From Zarea fungicola (taxonomy: Eukaryota > Ascomycota > Sordariomycetes > Hypocreales > Cordycipitaceae): a stretch of DNA of 64,000 bases. The notes under the pieces were generated by a model. The model was not told where the DNA came from. It did no database searches and worked only from the letters and a program-made list of their open reading frames with translations. The stretch covers positions 248,001 to 312,000 of the forward strand of contig FWCC01000179.1 in the NCBI GenBank assembly GCA_900169235.1. The letters run 5' to 3'. The translations under genes and the position numbers were made by a program. Positions 42,732 through 55,984 of this stretch are shown piece by piece (the stretch's first letter is position 1; each line of letters begins with the position of its first letter).

Positions 42732-45700
42732 GTCGGGCAAGGTTTTGAGTAAAGCGGAGCGCCGTTAGACGGCCTGCTTAATGGTTCCGGAAACGAAGGG
42801 TGGTTGTTCCTTCGCGTAACGGCGGGATGGGGCGGGAAGAGAAGGCAGGTTGGCGTTTGCCGTTTGGAGAACCAGGGCGTGGGCAAAGTAAAACAAAAAA
42901 GAAGAAGAAGGGGGTGCGTCGGAGGCGATGACTTGTCCGGTGAGGCAGATTTCCGAGTCAGCCTTCTTGGGTGCCGTGCGTGTGGTGGTAATGCTGGAGG
43001 AGGCTGTGCAAAGAAAGGTCGCGACAGCGGGGGTCAAGAAAGGTTAGGCGAGTTATTGGTTGGCTCCCACAGCCCAGGGCCGCGTGGAAGGGGGAGACGA
43101 GTGGTTGCGGCTTATTATCGTTTTGATGATGAGAGAAGGATAAATCGAGAGGAGACAAAAATAACGCTTGTGTCTGCAGAGCGTCGCTAACGCTTATGGT
43201 GAATAGCGGCAACAGCCTGATGATGAGGGGAAGTAGGAGAGGTTGAGACCAGCGCGAGGCTGTTCGGAGTAACCTTGGCTTTTTTAGGCGGTAACAGTGC
43301 TGGAGGGGCACTATCAGGTCGACGGTAGTACACAATCGCAAAACTGATGGGTGAGGAGCTCAGTGAATGACTGTTTGTGAGGTGATTTGGCCTAGCTTGC
43401 TTCGGACCTTTGCCGGATAACCTCAGCCATGCATTGTAGCACTGAACGGTAATAATAGTAATACTGACAGGCGTCACTGAGGCGGGAATGGAAGTAGGTA
43501 CCAAGGTAAAGAGTCAACACCATGGCAAAGCGGGGCACGAGATGGTGGGGCATGATTTCCAATGGCTTTATGTATGTATGTACAGCACTTGAAATTGCCT
43601 ACTGGTACAAATGGAATGCCTATTAATATTACTACGTATCTCGGGCGGGGCTCTTCCTGCCAAAGTCTTCTGCAAGATGTTGTAGCCTTGCGCCCGCACC
43701 CGTGCCCGCGGCAGACAAGTACACTCGCCTCCAGATTTCTACAAGCTAGAACAAGTCTGATCGCCCACTAGCGCCCGTGAATCCGGTGTGGCCGGGCTGA
43801 AGGCGGTTGTTCAACAACCGCTGTTTACGTACGTTAAGCAGAATCTCCAGAGAGACAATACCTCGGGACCATTGACGTCCAAGGAAATTCTAGATTGATG
43901 ATTGTTCATTGGATTACTCTCTTTGGGCTTGATTTTCAACATGCATTGGTGGAGCCCTGTGGACGTGATTTCTGCGACAGTATCATCATCCTTCCCTCGT
44001 GCGCTGCTCAATTGTAGTAGCTGGCAGACAGTTGGGCGCCACAACTCATGCAGCAATACACATGAGCCGGAAAAGAAACGCTAACTATAACGGGGTATTT
44101 AGGCACATGCTAATATTTAATAAAACTTATTGGGCGAATAAAAAATGGAGTGTCGGAGAATTTGATTAAACGGGTATTTAGAAATCAGAACAACTGTGAA
44201 GAGAAGGCCTCGAGGCCACAAAAGAGAATGTCATAATTTGTTGCCTAACTAGAAGCTACCCCATACTCTTTCTTACCTGGTACTTATTAGTACTTGTTTG
44301 GGCATAAGCTGTAAAATACGGCCGCCGACGGCACCGTACCATGGCATCCGAGCGTCTTTTAGCATCGGTGAGTACATCGAAACCAGTAACGGATTGGGTA
44401 TATGACTGCCAGAAAAACTGTCCTGGCCATGTTCTTTCCGTTTAGAAAGTTTTCTGTCCAATGACCCAATTATCGAGCCTTGCCTTGGCCAATTTCGTTC
44501 TGCCGGGGTCGACTCAACGTGGTAGGGGAGGGGGCGTGTGCAATCAAAGCTGCGCCACTCCTGATCTCGTTCTCTAAACCGTTTGGGACGAAAAACGCAT
44601 CAGAAATAGGTAACGCAATCTTGCTAACGTTGGCGGTTGTGGCGTGCCCAATCTTAGTCGTTCCAACCCAATGGTAAAGGTGACCAAGCATGCCCGAATT
44701 AGCACTGATGCCATCATGGTACCTGTCTCTAGTACCAACATGGCCCCCGCATATCCAGAAAGCCAGCAGCCCAACGACACCCGTAGTCCTTTGGGAAAAT
44801 GATAATACGCAGCGGTCATCTGGCAAAGGATTCCCAAAATCATAATTTATTATTGCCACACCCGGGGGGTCCGCGCACGGCATCTAATTGAATTACCAAA
44901 AACCTGTTTATACAATCCTCAAATTCATTTACTACAGCACATAAGAAAGTTTAGTTGCCGCTTGGTCCATTACCACATGGGTGGGCTCCACGCCATGACG
45001 CGGCCTCTTTCCCACACCTCCAGGAAGCCGTGATGCGCCCGACTTGAGTCAACATCGAGAATGAAAGAAAGTTTCATCCGATTACCCAGTTTTCTCATTC
45101 GTGGATATGATGAGAGTAGTCATAACGCCGGAGTAGTATTCGTTCTTTTTATTTCCTTGGCTTCGACTTGGCAAAAATGATATTGCAATGTCGCTTGATG
45201 CCCAATTGCGGCTTGACAGTTATCCAAAGGTCTAGAGTCTCGGCGTACTATAAGGGAGGAGACACGGATATTGCAAGTCTTGGCGGCCACCGCAGTTTGC
45301 CGATATTGAGATGGACCATTCATCTATAGATCTACATACATGCACTGCTTTTTGTGCAATGCAGTGCGAAAAGCGCCGTATAAAAGCGCCGTGCAACATA
45401 CATGACTGGTCCAATCGGTCTCCCCGATGCATGTACATATAATTACAACAAAGATATCAGATAAATGACCCCTTTCGCCCCTAAAAGGCAAAATGAAACA
45501 AGCAGAGCAACGCATTCAAACAGTTGTGACTTGTCAGTCGCGTTGCATGTAACTCCCGTACAAAGTAGGTCATTAACCGCCGGTCCACTTGCATTTCTGT
45601 GCCCTGCAAGCCAGATGAGACACCCCGACCGCCCCTGCTCGTAACCAAATAAAGACCATCGGGAGACTGGGGCAGCGTGTAACCACCCACGGAAGCTCGG

Positions 45701-46484
45701 CCGGGGACGTGGCGCCGCTTTGTGGGCCATCAGGCAAGGCTTTTCGCAAGGCTTTTCGGAGTAGCTGCCGCCGATGTCTTCACCAAGAGGCCGCCGCCTG
45801 CAGGGGTATGGAGGGTAGCAATCTCGGCGCCAAAAGAAAAAAGGGAAACCGAACTTTTTGCATGGTTTCCAATGGAGTACCCAGGCTCCATTCATTTAAT
45901 TTGCTCATAGTCGGTATCATGATTAAGTTTTGTTCCTGAATGCCTCATTATTAGACCGAATTTATTTTAGCTAGCCGTTTTTGGCCGGACCGAACTGGTG
46001 GTACTTTCGTCGACGGCCAACTGCCGTAGTTATTAGTATTAGTAGTAGCTTCTCAGTCTTGCTCTTCGGTTTCAATTCCGGTAATTGCGTAATTCCTAAA
46101 CGAATTTGAAGATTGATTCCCAATTGGGAACGACAGTGAAAGACAACAGCCAATTGGGAACCATGATCAAACTACAACTACACTTCTGAAGGAACTTTTG
46201 ATTTCAATGACACGTGCCTCTCGAATCAGCATTAAAAAAGGTAGAAAGTTGAGTACTATCACGATACTGCCAAGTATTCTGTAGCAGGTTCGTACCGCCA
46301 GCCCAATTGCACCTGTTACAACTGTTGCGTATGTGCCGGCGACATCTCCGTTCCAAAGGCTTTTTGTTCCAAATCCGACCCGGAACCCCCGAAACACAAA
46401 TGATGATGTCTTCCACGACATTCAAAACGAGAGCGACCCTTTGGAGTTGATGTAAAAGAAAAGAAAAAGAAAAAGAAAGGAGCG
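42732..46484. other. Long intergenic region upstream of CRZ1
   Basis: About 3.7 kb. The first 700 bases are GA/CT-rich and probably hold the CRZ1 leader and promoter. From 43500 on, base composition fluctuates and short unrelated frames occur (44470-44883, 45443-45895, 46167-46421, all minus), none with splice support or a family match. The minus-strand frame at 44843 has hydrophobic stretches and may be a decayed membrane-protein gene. Confidence 0.45.
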
Positions 46485-47663
46485 CTAGACAACCTCATCT
46501 CGCTCGAAGCCAGCCGCCTTCAGGCTTGGGTTAGGTCTCTCCTTGTTGTCCTTGAATTTGCTGACAAATGGGTTCGGGTCTTCCTTTTGGTTCAGATTTC
46601 CGAATGTGTGGTTGACACCTCTATGACCGGCTTCGTCAGCACGAATATACAAGATGAGATCACGCATCGTCTGATGGCCCTCAGGCATTTTCCAGTACTA
46701 TAACTTGTTAGTAAGAGTGCTAAAGCCTTGCATCTTATGGGTAGGCTAACCTGGACAGCAATATCTGGAATACGGAACTGCGGGTCCGTCCATCGCGGCA
46801 GATGACCGTCTTCGATTTCCTTGATGGATCTTGTGTATGTATGCACGGCTTCTTCCTCGAGATACCCGACGAAGCGGTGAACGATCTTGGGGTTCAAGAG
46901 GTACATGACAAACATGCCATTGAAGAAGACGCCTTGGGCACCGATAATCATGAGCTTCATGAACCAACCCGGCTCACACATTTTCATGAACGTGAGTAGG
47001 TGCATTCTTTCATTGTAGCTTTCCTCAAGAAGAGTCTCGATCCAGCCATTGTCGCGCTTCATGCGTCTCAAGCTGCCCAGGTGGCGAAGCATGCCACCGA
47101 CCATGCCGGGCACGCCCGCTATACTCTCGAGAAAGACGAATCGGATAAGCTATTACTTTTGCGTAAGCATAATTAATCAAAACCAAGCATGCTCGTGTAC
47201 CTACCCATTGCGCCTCGGTCAGAGGCTTTTGTGCTTCGACAGCCGTTGTCGGATTTTTCTTGTCTGTTTGCTGCTGCTCGCGATCCATGCCAGTCGCCTT
47301 GTCCATGCAGTAGCGTGCGAAGCGGACTGTCTTCCACGCCACCCAGTCACCAAACGTGCGAGGCTTACGATGGGCGGGAACGACGGCTTTCATCTCCTCC
47401 ATGGTGTAACCTGGATGCGGCCATGCTGGTGGCGTGGTTGAGATGAGGTGCGTGTCCTTGGCCGGAAAAAAGTCCTTGAGCTGGGACACGGGCGTGGTTG
47501 AGAATGAGCGACATCCATGGCAGTACTGTGCGGCGACTAGGCGCAGGCGCAGGCCGGCTTGCGGATTTGAGGCTGCCTGTGTAGAGGCGAGGGCAGCCTT
47601 TGCCAGCCTTGCCGCTTGTCGTGAGGCAGCTGGTGCCTTAGAACGTGCTGTCGTGGAGAGCAT
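46485..47663 (-). CDS. aox1: Mitochondrial alternative oxidase
   Basis: AOX is a di-iron ubiquinol oxidase on the matrix side of the inner membrane that passes electrons straight to oxygen, bypassing complexes III and IV. Exons 47663-47205, 47149-46751 and 46697-46485 total 1071 nt and 356 residues. An Arg/Ala-rich presequence of about 55 residues precedes the mature protein. Iron ligands are visible: Glu161 (FLESIAG), Glu200 and His203 (NERMH), the Glu cluster near 251 (YLEEEAVH), and Glu308 and His311 (RADEAGH). [10 protein letters not shown] and [14 protein letters not shown] are typical. Intron 2 uses an uncommon GTTAGC donor. The upstream TTG in frame is ignored in favour of the first ATG (MLSTTARSK). 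Fungal AOX is usually induced by respiratory block or oxidative stress. Confidence 0.96.
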
Positions 47664-48779
47664 CGGAGGCAAACAATGCTCGTAGAAGGTGTGTTGTTGA
47701 CACGAGGAATTTTGACGCTAGATAAATAGTAGCGAAGTTATGAGGACCTGGACTACTATTATTGATGTTGCTGTCGGAGGGGTACCTTATGTTTTATGTA
47801 TAAAGCAGGCTCGTGTGTCGCTGATATGACTTGGCGTTTGGCAAATTGATTTAGTATGGCAGTTCACAATGAGGGAGTGCAAACTGCGGCTGTTTGCAAG
47901 AGATGGCGCCTTTATATCATTCACCCTGGGGAGAAATTCGACAGGAGGCGCTACGGGTCGCCGAATGGATCGGGAATATTTTTCTCACTCTCTCGATAGC
48001 CTAAGGAAACAAAATGCCAGTGCAAGGCATCACGAGCAGTGCTAAACTTCCCAAGGCACGAAAGCCTACTGGCAGGCGTCGCCGAAAGCAGCAAGTCAGA
48101 GTCAGTGACTGACCAAGCAGGCTTTGGCGATTGGTCACTGGCGAGGGGTCCGGAATGGTCCGGTGTTAGCTTGGTGCTCCGCTGTGACTCTGCTGGTTCC
48201 GTTTGATTTTCGACGACCACAATAAGGCTTCCAAAAAGGAGTGATTTTGAGCTGATAATTATCGTAAGTGATCATATGATAGACAAGAATTTCATTTATT
48301 TAATTACCTTGTCTAGAATTGTGATTTGTTGATTCAGGTACTTCTTCGGCCGACCCATTACATTTTAATACTGGTAACCGTGGAAAACCCACCTCGGGCA
48401 AACCCACCACCGGAGATGTTTTGTTGACGCTGTTGTACAGGCCTCCCGAGCCGTTCGCTTGCGGCGTACAACCCCTGTAATACGATTCAAAAGCTCTGCT
48501 TTGACAAATTAGAACTAGGAAATGACGTAGGGCAGCATGAAGACATGACCAGCCTGCTGTTCCAACGTACTTCAGGATGCATCGCGCCGTGGGAAAAGAC
48601 CTCAGCAGGAATTAGGAATTGAAAGGGAGAAAGCTGCACTGTCAATGTAATATATGGTATATTTCAATACAAACGTAGATTGCAATTAGCCTGCCAGTGA
48701 TTTCAACTGAATCTAAGGCCGTGTCGCAAAAACGCATCGACTATGTACAATTTATTTTATATACAGCAGCCCCCATGGC
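47664..48779. other. Intergenic region between the ABC transporter and AOX genes
   Basis: About 1.1 kb. The left half is the AOX promoter and the right half the 3' region of the ABC transporter. A minus-strand frame at 47951-48220 lacks an ATG and is not called. Confidence 0.5.
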
Positions 48780-51700
48780 TCAATAGCTGGGGACCCAATA
48801 CCCAGACCTTGTGCTGCGCCGCAACACATCCACTACATCACCACTGCTAAGCTCAATGCTTAGATCAATATTATCGAACGAGTCTCGGCGGTGTGAGATA
48901 TGCACAACTGTGCAATCTGCAAATGATTCATCCATAATGGCCTGAATCTCTTCATCCATCTCAACGTCAAGAGAGCTCGTCGCCTCATCCACCAGCACAA
49001 TCTTGGTATCCATGACCTGCTGGTGCAGGATAGCGCGCGCAATAAAAAGCAACTGCTTTTGACCGTGCGAGAGACGTGTCTTGACTATGTCTGCGTCTAG
49101 CCCACCGTGTTTGCTGATGTGAGCCCACATGCCGACGCTCTCCAGTGCCCCTATAAGATGGTCATCCGCCGGCATGGGCGCGTCAAAGGGAAACATGTTA
49201 AGGCGTATCGAGCCCTTAAGCTCCACGCCATCTTGTGTGAGTGTTGTGATTCGCGAGCGCAGAATATGGCGAGGGACCGTCTTGATCTCTCGATCATCTA
49301 TGCTAATGCTACCTGAAAATTCAATCAGGTGGAGGAGCGCTAGTAGCAGGGATGATTTTCCACTTCCAGTGCGACCAATGATGCTCACTTTTTGGCCATG
49401 CTGAATTGTCACAGTCGTGTTGTTGAGACCTCGGCGGAGCTCTCCACTTGGTGCTCTGTAGCTGGCGGTGACGCAATTAAAGTCAATCTTGCCAGTGGAG
49501 GGCCAATTCTCAGGTAAACCAGGTGTGTCTGTACGGTCTTCTTCCTGAGGCGTGTCCTCACAAAATTCCTTTATACGTGCGAGACCGCCTAAGCTGGTCT
49601 CTAATCGAACCCACAGCGAAATGAATAAAGAGGCTGTGGCACTGAAAGAAATAAGGTTGAGCAAGGCAAGACCAATAGCACTATCAGAAGTAGATTGGGG
49701 AAATGTGAGCGCGATGGCAATCAAAACGACCGCGGCTGTAAAAGTTGTAAAGTCCAGGACAAAAACTAGCCACTGCTGGATACAGAAAAGGTAATAATAT
49801 GGCTTTTGTGAATAGTCGAGACGAGCGAGTAATTCTCGCTGAAAAAAAGACTGCCAACCAAAGCTGCGAATATGCGCCATGCCTGCGCTGGTCTCTGTGA
49901 TGTGGGTGACCAATGGAGACGTCGTCTCGAGTTCTAGCAGACGTAGTTGTCGTGAGGTCTTGAGATAGAAGTGCTGGACAGTATACAGGATGATGATGAG
50001 AAAGACGATTATGGGTGCCGCATATTTTGCACCCGATGACACAATCCCAACGTCTACAAGAACGTTGAAGAACATGGAAACGGTCGCCATAAACACAGTG
50101 GGGAGCGTCTGTGAAATTAAGGCCACATCCTGACTGAATCTATTGAGAAGCGACCCGGAATCAGTATGGCTGAGAAACGATAATTGCGCCTCCATGACTG
50201 CCTGGAGCAGGTTCCAGTGGAGCTCGTTTGACGTCTTAGGGAGAAGCTGCTTGAAGAATTGTGCTCCCACCACTGAAATAGCAGCAATGTCAGCAAAGCT
50301 AAATGCCACAAAGCCGGCGAAATACGTGTTGTCATTTGCATCGATACTGAGCCAGATTCGCATGAAGATTTGAGGCATTCTTTCGAGGACAGCAGCAATT
50401 GCTATGCCGAAAAACCATAAGATGAAGAGGAAGATGTTTGTGGAGCGGAAAAAGTAGCCGTATAAACGCAAATCACCGTTTCTCCTTTTTCCGTTGGGAA
50501 TATCTTCAGGGGTCTTGCTGGTATCGACGCAGGGTGGTTCAGTTGCTTCCGCTGCTGGCTGCTGCTCCAGGGCTGGTGTATCTTCTCGGAAACTTCGTTC
50601 GGTATTGTCATTGTGCGTGATTGTACCAGGACGCTTTCGTTGGCGTACTGTCCCATTGTTGCTAACTTCAAAAACAACATCGGCAGCGTCAAGGAGCTCC
50701 GGCTTATTCGTAGTCATTATGACAGTGGTGCGCCAGGCACGTAGAAGGCCATTGGGCCCAACCAGACGGTCAGCAACTGTCGCAGCGGTGTCTGGATCTA
50801 AAGCGCTAAATACATCATCGAGGATGATGATGGAGCTTCGGGAGAACAATGCGCGGGCGAGCCCTAGACGCTGCTTTTGGCCACCACTTAGGTTGCACCC
50901 ATTACTTCCTGTCATGGTTTGATCACCATCTGGAAGATCATCTAAATCTTTGTTCAGCGCACATGCGTCAATAACTTGGTCGTACAACTCCTCAATAAAA
51001 GGGAATGGTCCAATGATGTTGTCTTGTATAGTGAGGTTTTGGATCCACGGTGTCTGGTCGGCATAGGCAATGTGTCTTGAAGCAACATCGATGACGCCCG
51101 TATCGATTGGTAATTCTCCAAGTATCGACTTCAGGAAAGCAGATTTACCAGTGCCGACTGCCCCATGGACCATCACAACAGAACCAGTGGCAATCCGCAG
51201 GCTCACGTCTCTAAGTACAGGTCCAGACATGTCAGATGTAAAAGACACATGGCTCATTTCAACAGCATATGGTCTTGGCACAACCACCTGTGAGCTCTTT
51301 TCAGTCATTTCGGGACCTGAAAGGTGCCCGGGCTCTCTTTTATCGGATATTTCGCCAAGAAGGAGAAATTTCTGGATCCGGATGACGCAGGCCCATCCGC
51401 TAGCATAATACGGAAGATAGCCAAGGAGTTCGCTGATTGGCAATGCAACAATGAAAATGATGGCATACGTGGCAAAGATTTCGGGTATGGTCATAGGGTT
51501 GGCCGCTCGTGTCCAGAATCTAGCGCCAGCGAAAACAACGACTGGCGCCATTGTATTCCCGAATGCGTAGATGGCAAAAATGGAGATTCGTGCGTTTCGT
51601 TCACTCATTGATGTGTTGATCTCGTCAACTCGTTTATCCTGGAGAAATTTTGATAAAGCCTTGGATAGGCCCATCGCTTTGATACTCTTAAGCTGCGCCA

Positions 51701-53211
51701 ATATATTTGACGTAGCTGCGACACGAGTCTGGATTTTCTCGTTCCAGGCGGTCCTAGCATTACCCATCCTCTTTGATGTGTAGAATGTCGCCACCGAAGC
51801 AACTGTTTTTCATATTGTTAGTGATTATTAAACGCTTTGTGCAAACATGAAACATACATATTGTGGGTATAAATATTAAGAAGCACGCCGCGCCAACAAA
51901 GTTGTATAGGACGTAGATGCCGAGTCCAAGTTCGAGGCACGAGGCCCAAGTGGAGTGCAGTCTTGTTACAGCATCTTCCACACCGCTAACATCCGTTGTC
52001 ATCAACGAGACAGCTCCAGAGGTGCCGATATCCTCCATGTTTAGCCTCTGAAGTTTATCATAAATGGCAACGACAAGTATGCCTCTTATGCAGATCTTGG
52101 CTTGGTATTCGAGTCGTTCGAATATTGATCTTGAAATCTACACATGAATACGTTAGTCATAGTCACCACAACTGCTTGTCTGGACGCTAACCATTAGGCC
52201 ACCAAAGACGAGGATGGCAGAACCAATAAGTCCATTTGTGACACTCGCTGAGGCGCCACCACTGTTGACAGCATTCATAACGCGCTGCATTAAGAAAGGG
52301 CGGCCGAACGAGAACCCAATAAAACAAAGCCGAGGCAAAATCGGACAGAGAAACTGCCAGTAGAGGGTACGAAAGCATGCCTTGATCAGTGGTTGGGTGG
52401 ATATCTTTGAATCAGTCGCTGGTAATTGTTAGTAGTGGTAAGAAGACAGTAAGATTACGCGGAATATATTCGATTCCTGATTTATAAGCTTACCTTTTCC
52501 CCAGTATGGACGAAACCTGTCATAAAGCTGTTCTGAGGCATAATTTTGGCCAATGTTAGGAAGTTCATCCACAGTCAGGCTCTGCCGGGCGCCCAATATA
52601 AGAACACGGGTAACCCAAAGCAATGTTGAACGATTCCAGAAGCCGCTGACTTGCTCTGGACCTGCCGCAGCGCGCAATTGTTCGGTGTTGAGCAAATGCC
52701 TCCTTGGAGCCTCCTCAAGGCTAACTAGAATGAGTTTAAGTGAAGCAATGGCCACTTGCAATGCACTGATGGTGCCAAGGCCGCCTCGCATAAAGTAAGA
52801 TCGAGCCATGGTTATGTCAAAGAGCATCGTTATTGTGAGGAAGAGGCTCAGGAAGGCTGTTGATTGGACCATGTAAACATGTGTTATGTAAATGATGGCG
52901 ACGACACATATGGAGGCGACGAAGGACATGATGGAAGCTGCAAGTGAAACAGCTGTTCGGGATGCATTGTGCCATAGCACAAGACTGGCGAGCTGGATAG
53001 CGACGAGAGCGACGCCGATGGCGAGCTTGACCCAGAGCTGAAAGCCAGGGCGAGCTTTGCGGGTGGCACGGGCGGCATTAATGAAGACTGGGGTAGCCAA
53101 GACAACGATTCCTGTGGGTACAAGTCCAAGCATGGCATGCTCAAACAAGATGGTGAAGTCGAAACGGCCAGCCAACGCAGGGCCGAAGAGGCCGTCCATC
53201 TGGTCCAGCAT
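48780..53211 (-). CDS. ABC transporter, ABCC/MRP type
   Basis: A full-length ABCC exporter, probably in the plasma or vacuolar membrane, moving conjugated or amphipathic compounds with ATP. Exons 53211-52494, 52418-52192, 52137-51858 and 51802-48780 total 4248 nt and 1415 residues. An N-terminal TMD0 of about five helices (residues 15-190) precedes TMD1. NBD1 has Walker A GAVGTGKSAF (about 622), signature LSGGQKQRL (713) and Walker B SIIILDD (732), with Asp in place of the catalytic Glu, as is common in ABCC. TMD2 is followed by NBD2: Walker A GRTGSGKSS (1218), signature LSHGQKQL (1319) and Walker B KIVLVDEATSSLD (1342). Upstream of 53211 the frame stays open (INRCLPLPIGHSAG) but has no ATG, so a first exon could be missing. 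The substrate is unknown. No biosynthetic genes lie next to it. Confidence 0.93.
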
Positions 53212-55683
53212 CCCAGCAGAATGACCTATCGGCAATGGCAAGCAGCGGTTGATATGGGTAAAGGCTTTGCGGCAAGCCGAGAGATGAGAAAGGCGTCGGC
53301 ACGAAGCATCTGTGCCTATTTCAGTTTGAGGTGTTGGAGCGAAACAAAGCTGGGCGGTTGTAGAGAGAAATGCGATTATTCGTTCGGTAGGGTCGATCAA
53401 GCAAGATTATGAGAGCGGGAGAATGGTGGAACCCCACCCCAAAATAAGCCACCGTTAGGACCGAGATGTCGGCCGCAACCTTTCCATTAACTACCTGGTA
53501 CTTTCCAACTATCACCTGGTGTAGTTAGACAGCTTTGAAACGTACGGCAGGCGGAGCATCACACAAAGCATGGCAGTGGATGGAGGATCGAGGCGGCCCG
53601 GGTGTTATTTGGGGGACGAAGTGGCGTAGTTGTGTTAGTGGAGGGATGATCCTGGGGTGCGGTGCTAACGAAAAAAACACAGTAGTGTCACATTGTTGGT
53701 GGAGGTTTTTTTAGCGGTGGTCAGCGCTGACAACCCCTTTGCTGCCTTACTGCTTTAAACTGCCAGAGAAATATTGCCCGTTGGTAGTCATGGTGTTGTT
53801 GACGACTCCATATTCTTGCCCGGTTCACTACACATTAACACTACCTAAAACCATCAAAGAGTGACCGTAATAACTTTTTATGTTTACTATGGCGTTGGCT
53901 ACGAATTGCAGATAACCATTTTCCACGTGCTCCGGGAAGGGGGCTTTGGGGGCGGTCGTAAATCAGTGAACAAATATTGCTGGAAAAAATTAACAACACC
54001 AAAGTCCTGGGATTAGTGGGGAAGAGAAAGCAAGGGTGGTAGCAGGCCAATGAAGGCAAAGGCTGCGGTGGATCAACAAGACTCGTTCGCGGTACAGATT
54101 GAACGAACGATACTAACCGCGAACATGGTTCGTCCAGATGATGACAATGGACACGCATGCAGATTATCACGAGCTTGACCTGTCCGTAGCTTCACAACCT
54201 CGCTGGATTTTCAAGGTACCCAGGCAAACTTACCTGCCTACCGAACACCAACCTGCCAGAAATTCTGTTACCATCAGTACGGAGTAATTTAGGTTTTCAG
54301 GTTTGCTTCTCCGCTGGTAGGATTGGGCCTAGCGCTTCTACCGGACGGTGACTGCTTCTCCATCATCGAGCGGGATTCTCGTACCCAGTTAAATAGTAGA
54401 CAGTGCTATCGGCCTAATAAGTGGCAACTGGGCAACTCACATGTTTTGGTTGGCGAGGCATCCGCGACTAACTGGTAGCATTGTAACATGGGGGCCGTCC
54501 AGGCCTCGATGCTGCGTTGTCACTTACCAAGGGTGGTTGGCCATTTGTCATGAAAAGCAAGTTATTAATAACAGCTGAAAAGTGCAGCACTGAATTATTG
54601 TTTGGCTGTGGCCGGTTGCACTCATGAGGCTGACTTGGAGGGTTGCATTCTATGATTTGGACGAGTCCTAAATTTTCAATAAACAAGCCCTAGTTGGCGC
54701 TATAGTGACTAGGTAGGCAGGTTGACGGTCATGCAAACTTGGCACACTGTACTCTGGAAGCTGAGCGAGCGGCACAAAATAGTAGTAGGGCTCAGGAATG
54801 CTTGCTAGCTCAGAATGAAGTCTGGGAAGCACCCATCAGTCGATAACCAGCGACTGTTCTCGCGGCATGAAATAAATAGCTGGATTATGCGCATGTTTGT
54901 GAAAATTCTGCAGGATGTGAAGAGTAGGAATAAATAAAAATGCATACAGCCTACTTATTAGCGCAGTCTTCTTTTGAACTAACATCGTAACCTACACTGC
55001 TTCTCTATTGCTCGTAGGCCGACAGAGAGCTGGTCACCCGGTCGGGTCAAATTGTACACATCTAGAAAAGGCTTCGGTACTGCAATGCAGTGTAACTCGG
55101 ACATGCATGCAGCAAAATGTTTCCCACCAAAATGCAACCTTGCGCGACTGGGTAGACCCACCGAGGCCTCTTCGCTGGACTTTCCACGCAGCATGGAACA
55201 GCTTGTAGGGCGATGCTGATACCAGGAATATGCAGGTAATATGGAGTACCTCATTAATCCCTCGTGGCTGCGGGCTCTCGTCTTTTCTGCAGCCCACTAC
55301 CGAAGTGGCGTTAATGGAGGGGCGGGGTCAGGCACGTTATCGACCAGTCGCAGCAGGGGTCAACCACGAAGTGCCACCGCTCACTCCGAAAGTGGTACAT
55401 GTGTGGGGTACCACTACCGACGCAGCGGGTGCGCTGAGGTGAGTTGATGATGCCCCACCACCGCGCACCCAACACGGTACAGTACTTGCTTGGGTACTGT
55501 CCCAAGTCCGTAACTAGTACTGGTTACGCAGCACGGAGTACGGAGTCTTACGGCAGGCTATTGTTGCTAGAAATGCATTGCTCGGATTTATCATACCGCC
55601 ACTGTCAACTATGAACTAGTACATGTACACTCAAAGCAGCGATCGAACTGCCCTGCAGCTTCCCCTGGCCAAAATGGTTCCCA
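53212..55683. other. Intergenic region upstream of the ABC transporter
   Basis: About 2.5 kb holding the transporter promoter, possibly a missing first exon, and AT-rich sequence. T and A runs occur around 53670-53720. No gene is supported between 53520 and 55683. Confidence 0.45.
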
Positions 55684-55984
55684 TTAGCTGGTTTCCGACC
55701 CTTTGCTCGGTTCTCGTCCCAGTGTTGCGTCGCTATCTGCTGCCTCAACTTCAGAAAAGTAGGATTTTGCCGGGCTGACTGCGTTTGTAATAGCCATGCG
55801 TCCTCGGAACAAAAGATTTCGGCTATCCTGGTCCACTGTAGGCGGCCGTTGGTTAGCAAATGGTCCGAGCCAGGAAGATACTGCTACAAGAACCAATTTC
55901 AAATGTTGATAGGCTAAACTTACTCGGACGCGCATGGCATACTGCCACGAGCAGGAGAAGACAGAATACGACAAAACGCAGCAT
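55684..55984 (-). CDS. Small secreted protein, two exons
   Basis: Exon 1 (55984-55924) encodes a classical signal peptide, MLRFVVFCLLLLVAVCHA, with cleavage expected after CHA. Exon 2 (55835-55684) follows an 88-nt intron with GTAAGT donor, GCTAACC branch and TACAG acceptor. The join recreates an ATG (Met) codon and gives 213 nt, 70 residues. The mature part of about 52 residues is hydrophilic, cysteine-free and has dibasic-free Arg sites (RPMDQDSRNLLFRGRM), then an acidic and Ser-rich tail (YFSEVEAADSDATLG). I do not recognise it. It may be an effector or a peptide precursor. The clean signal peptide together with an in-frame canonical intron is good evidence for a real gene in an otherwise empty 6-kb stretch. 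Confidence 0.7.

Noticed and set aside
44470..44883. Overlapping minus-strand frames with hydrophobic segments
   Set aside because: It looks like a remnant of a membrane-protein gene, but no frame holds together and no family could be named.
45443..45895. 150-codon minus-strand ORF with about 10 cysteines
   Set aside because: It has an ATG but no signal peptide, no regular cysteine spacing and no family match. The surrounding sequence looks decayed.
47951..48220. 89-codon minus-strand ORF
   Set aside because: The frame starts only with GTG and has no ATG, signal or family features.
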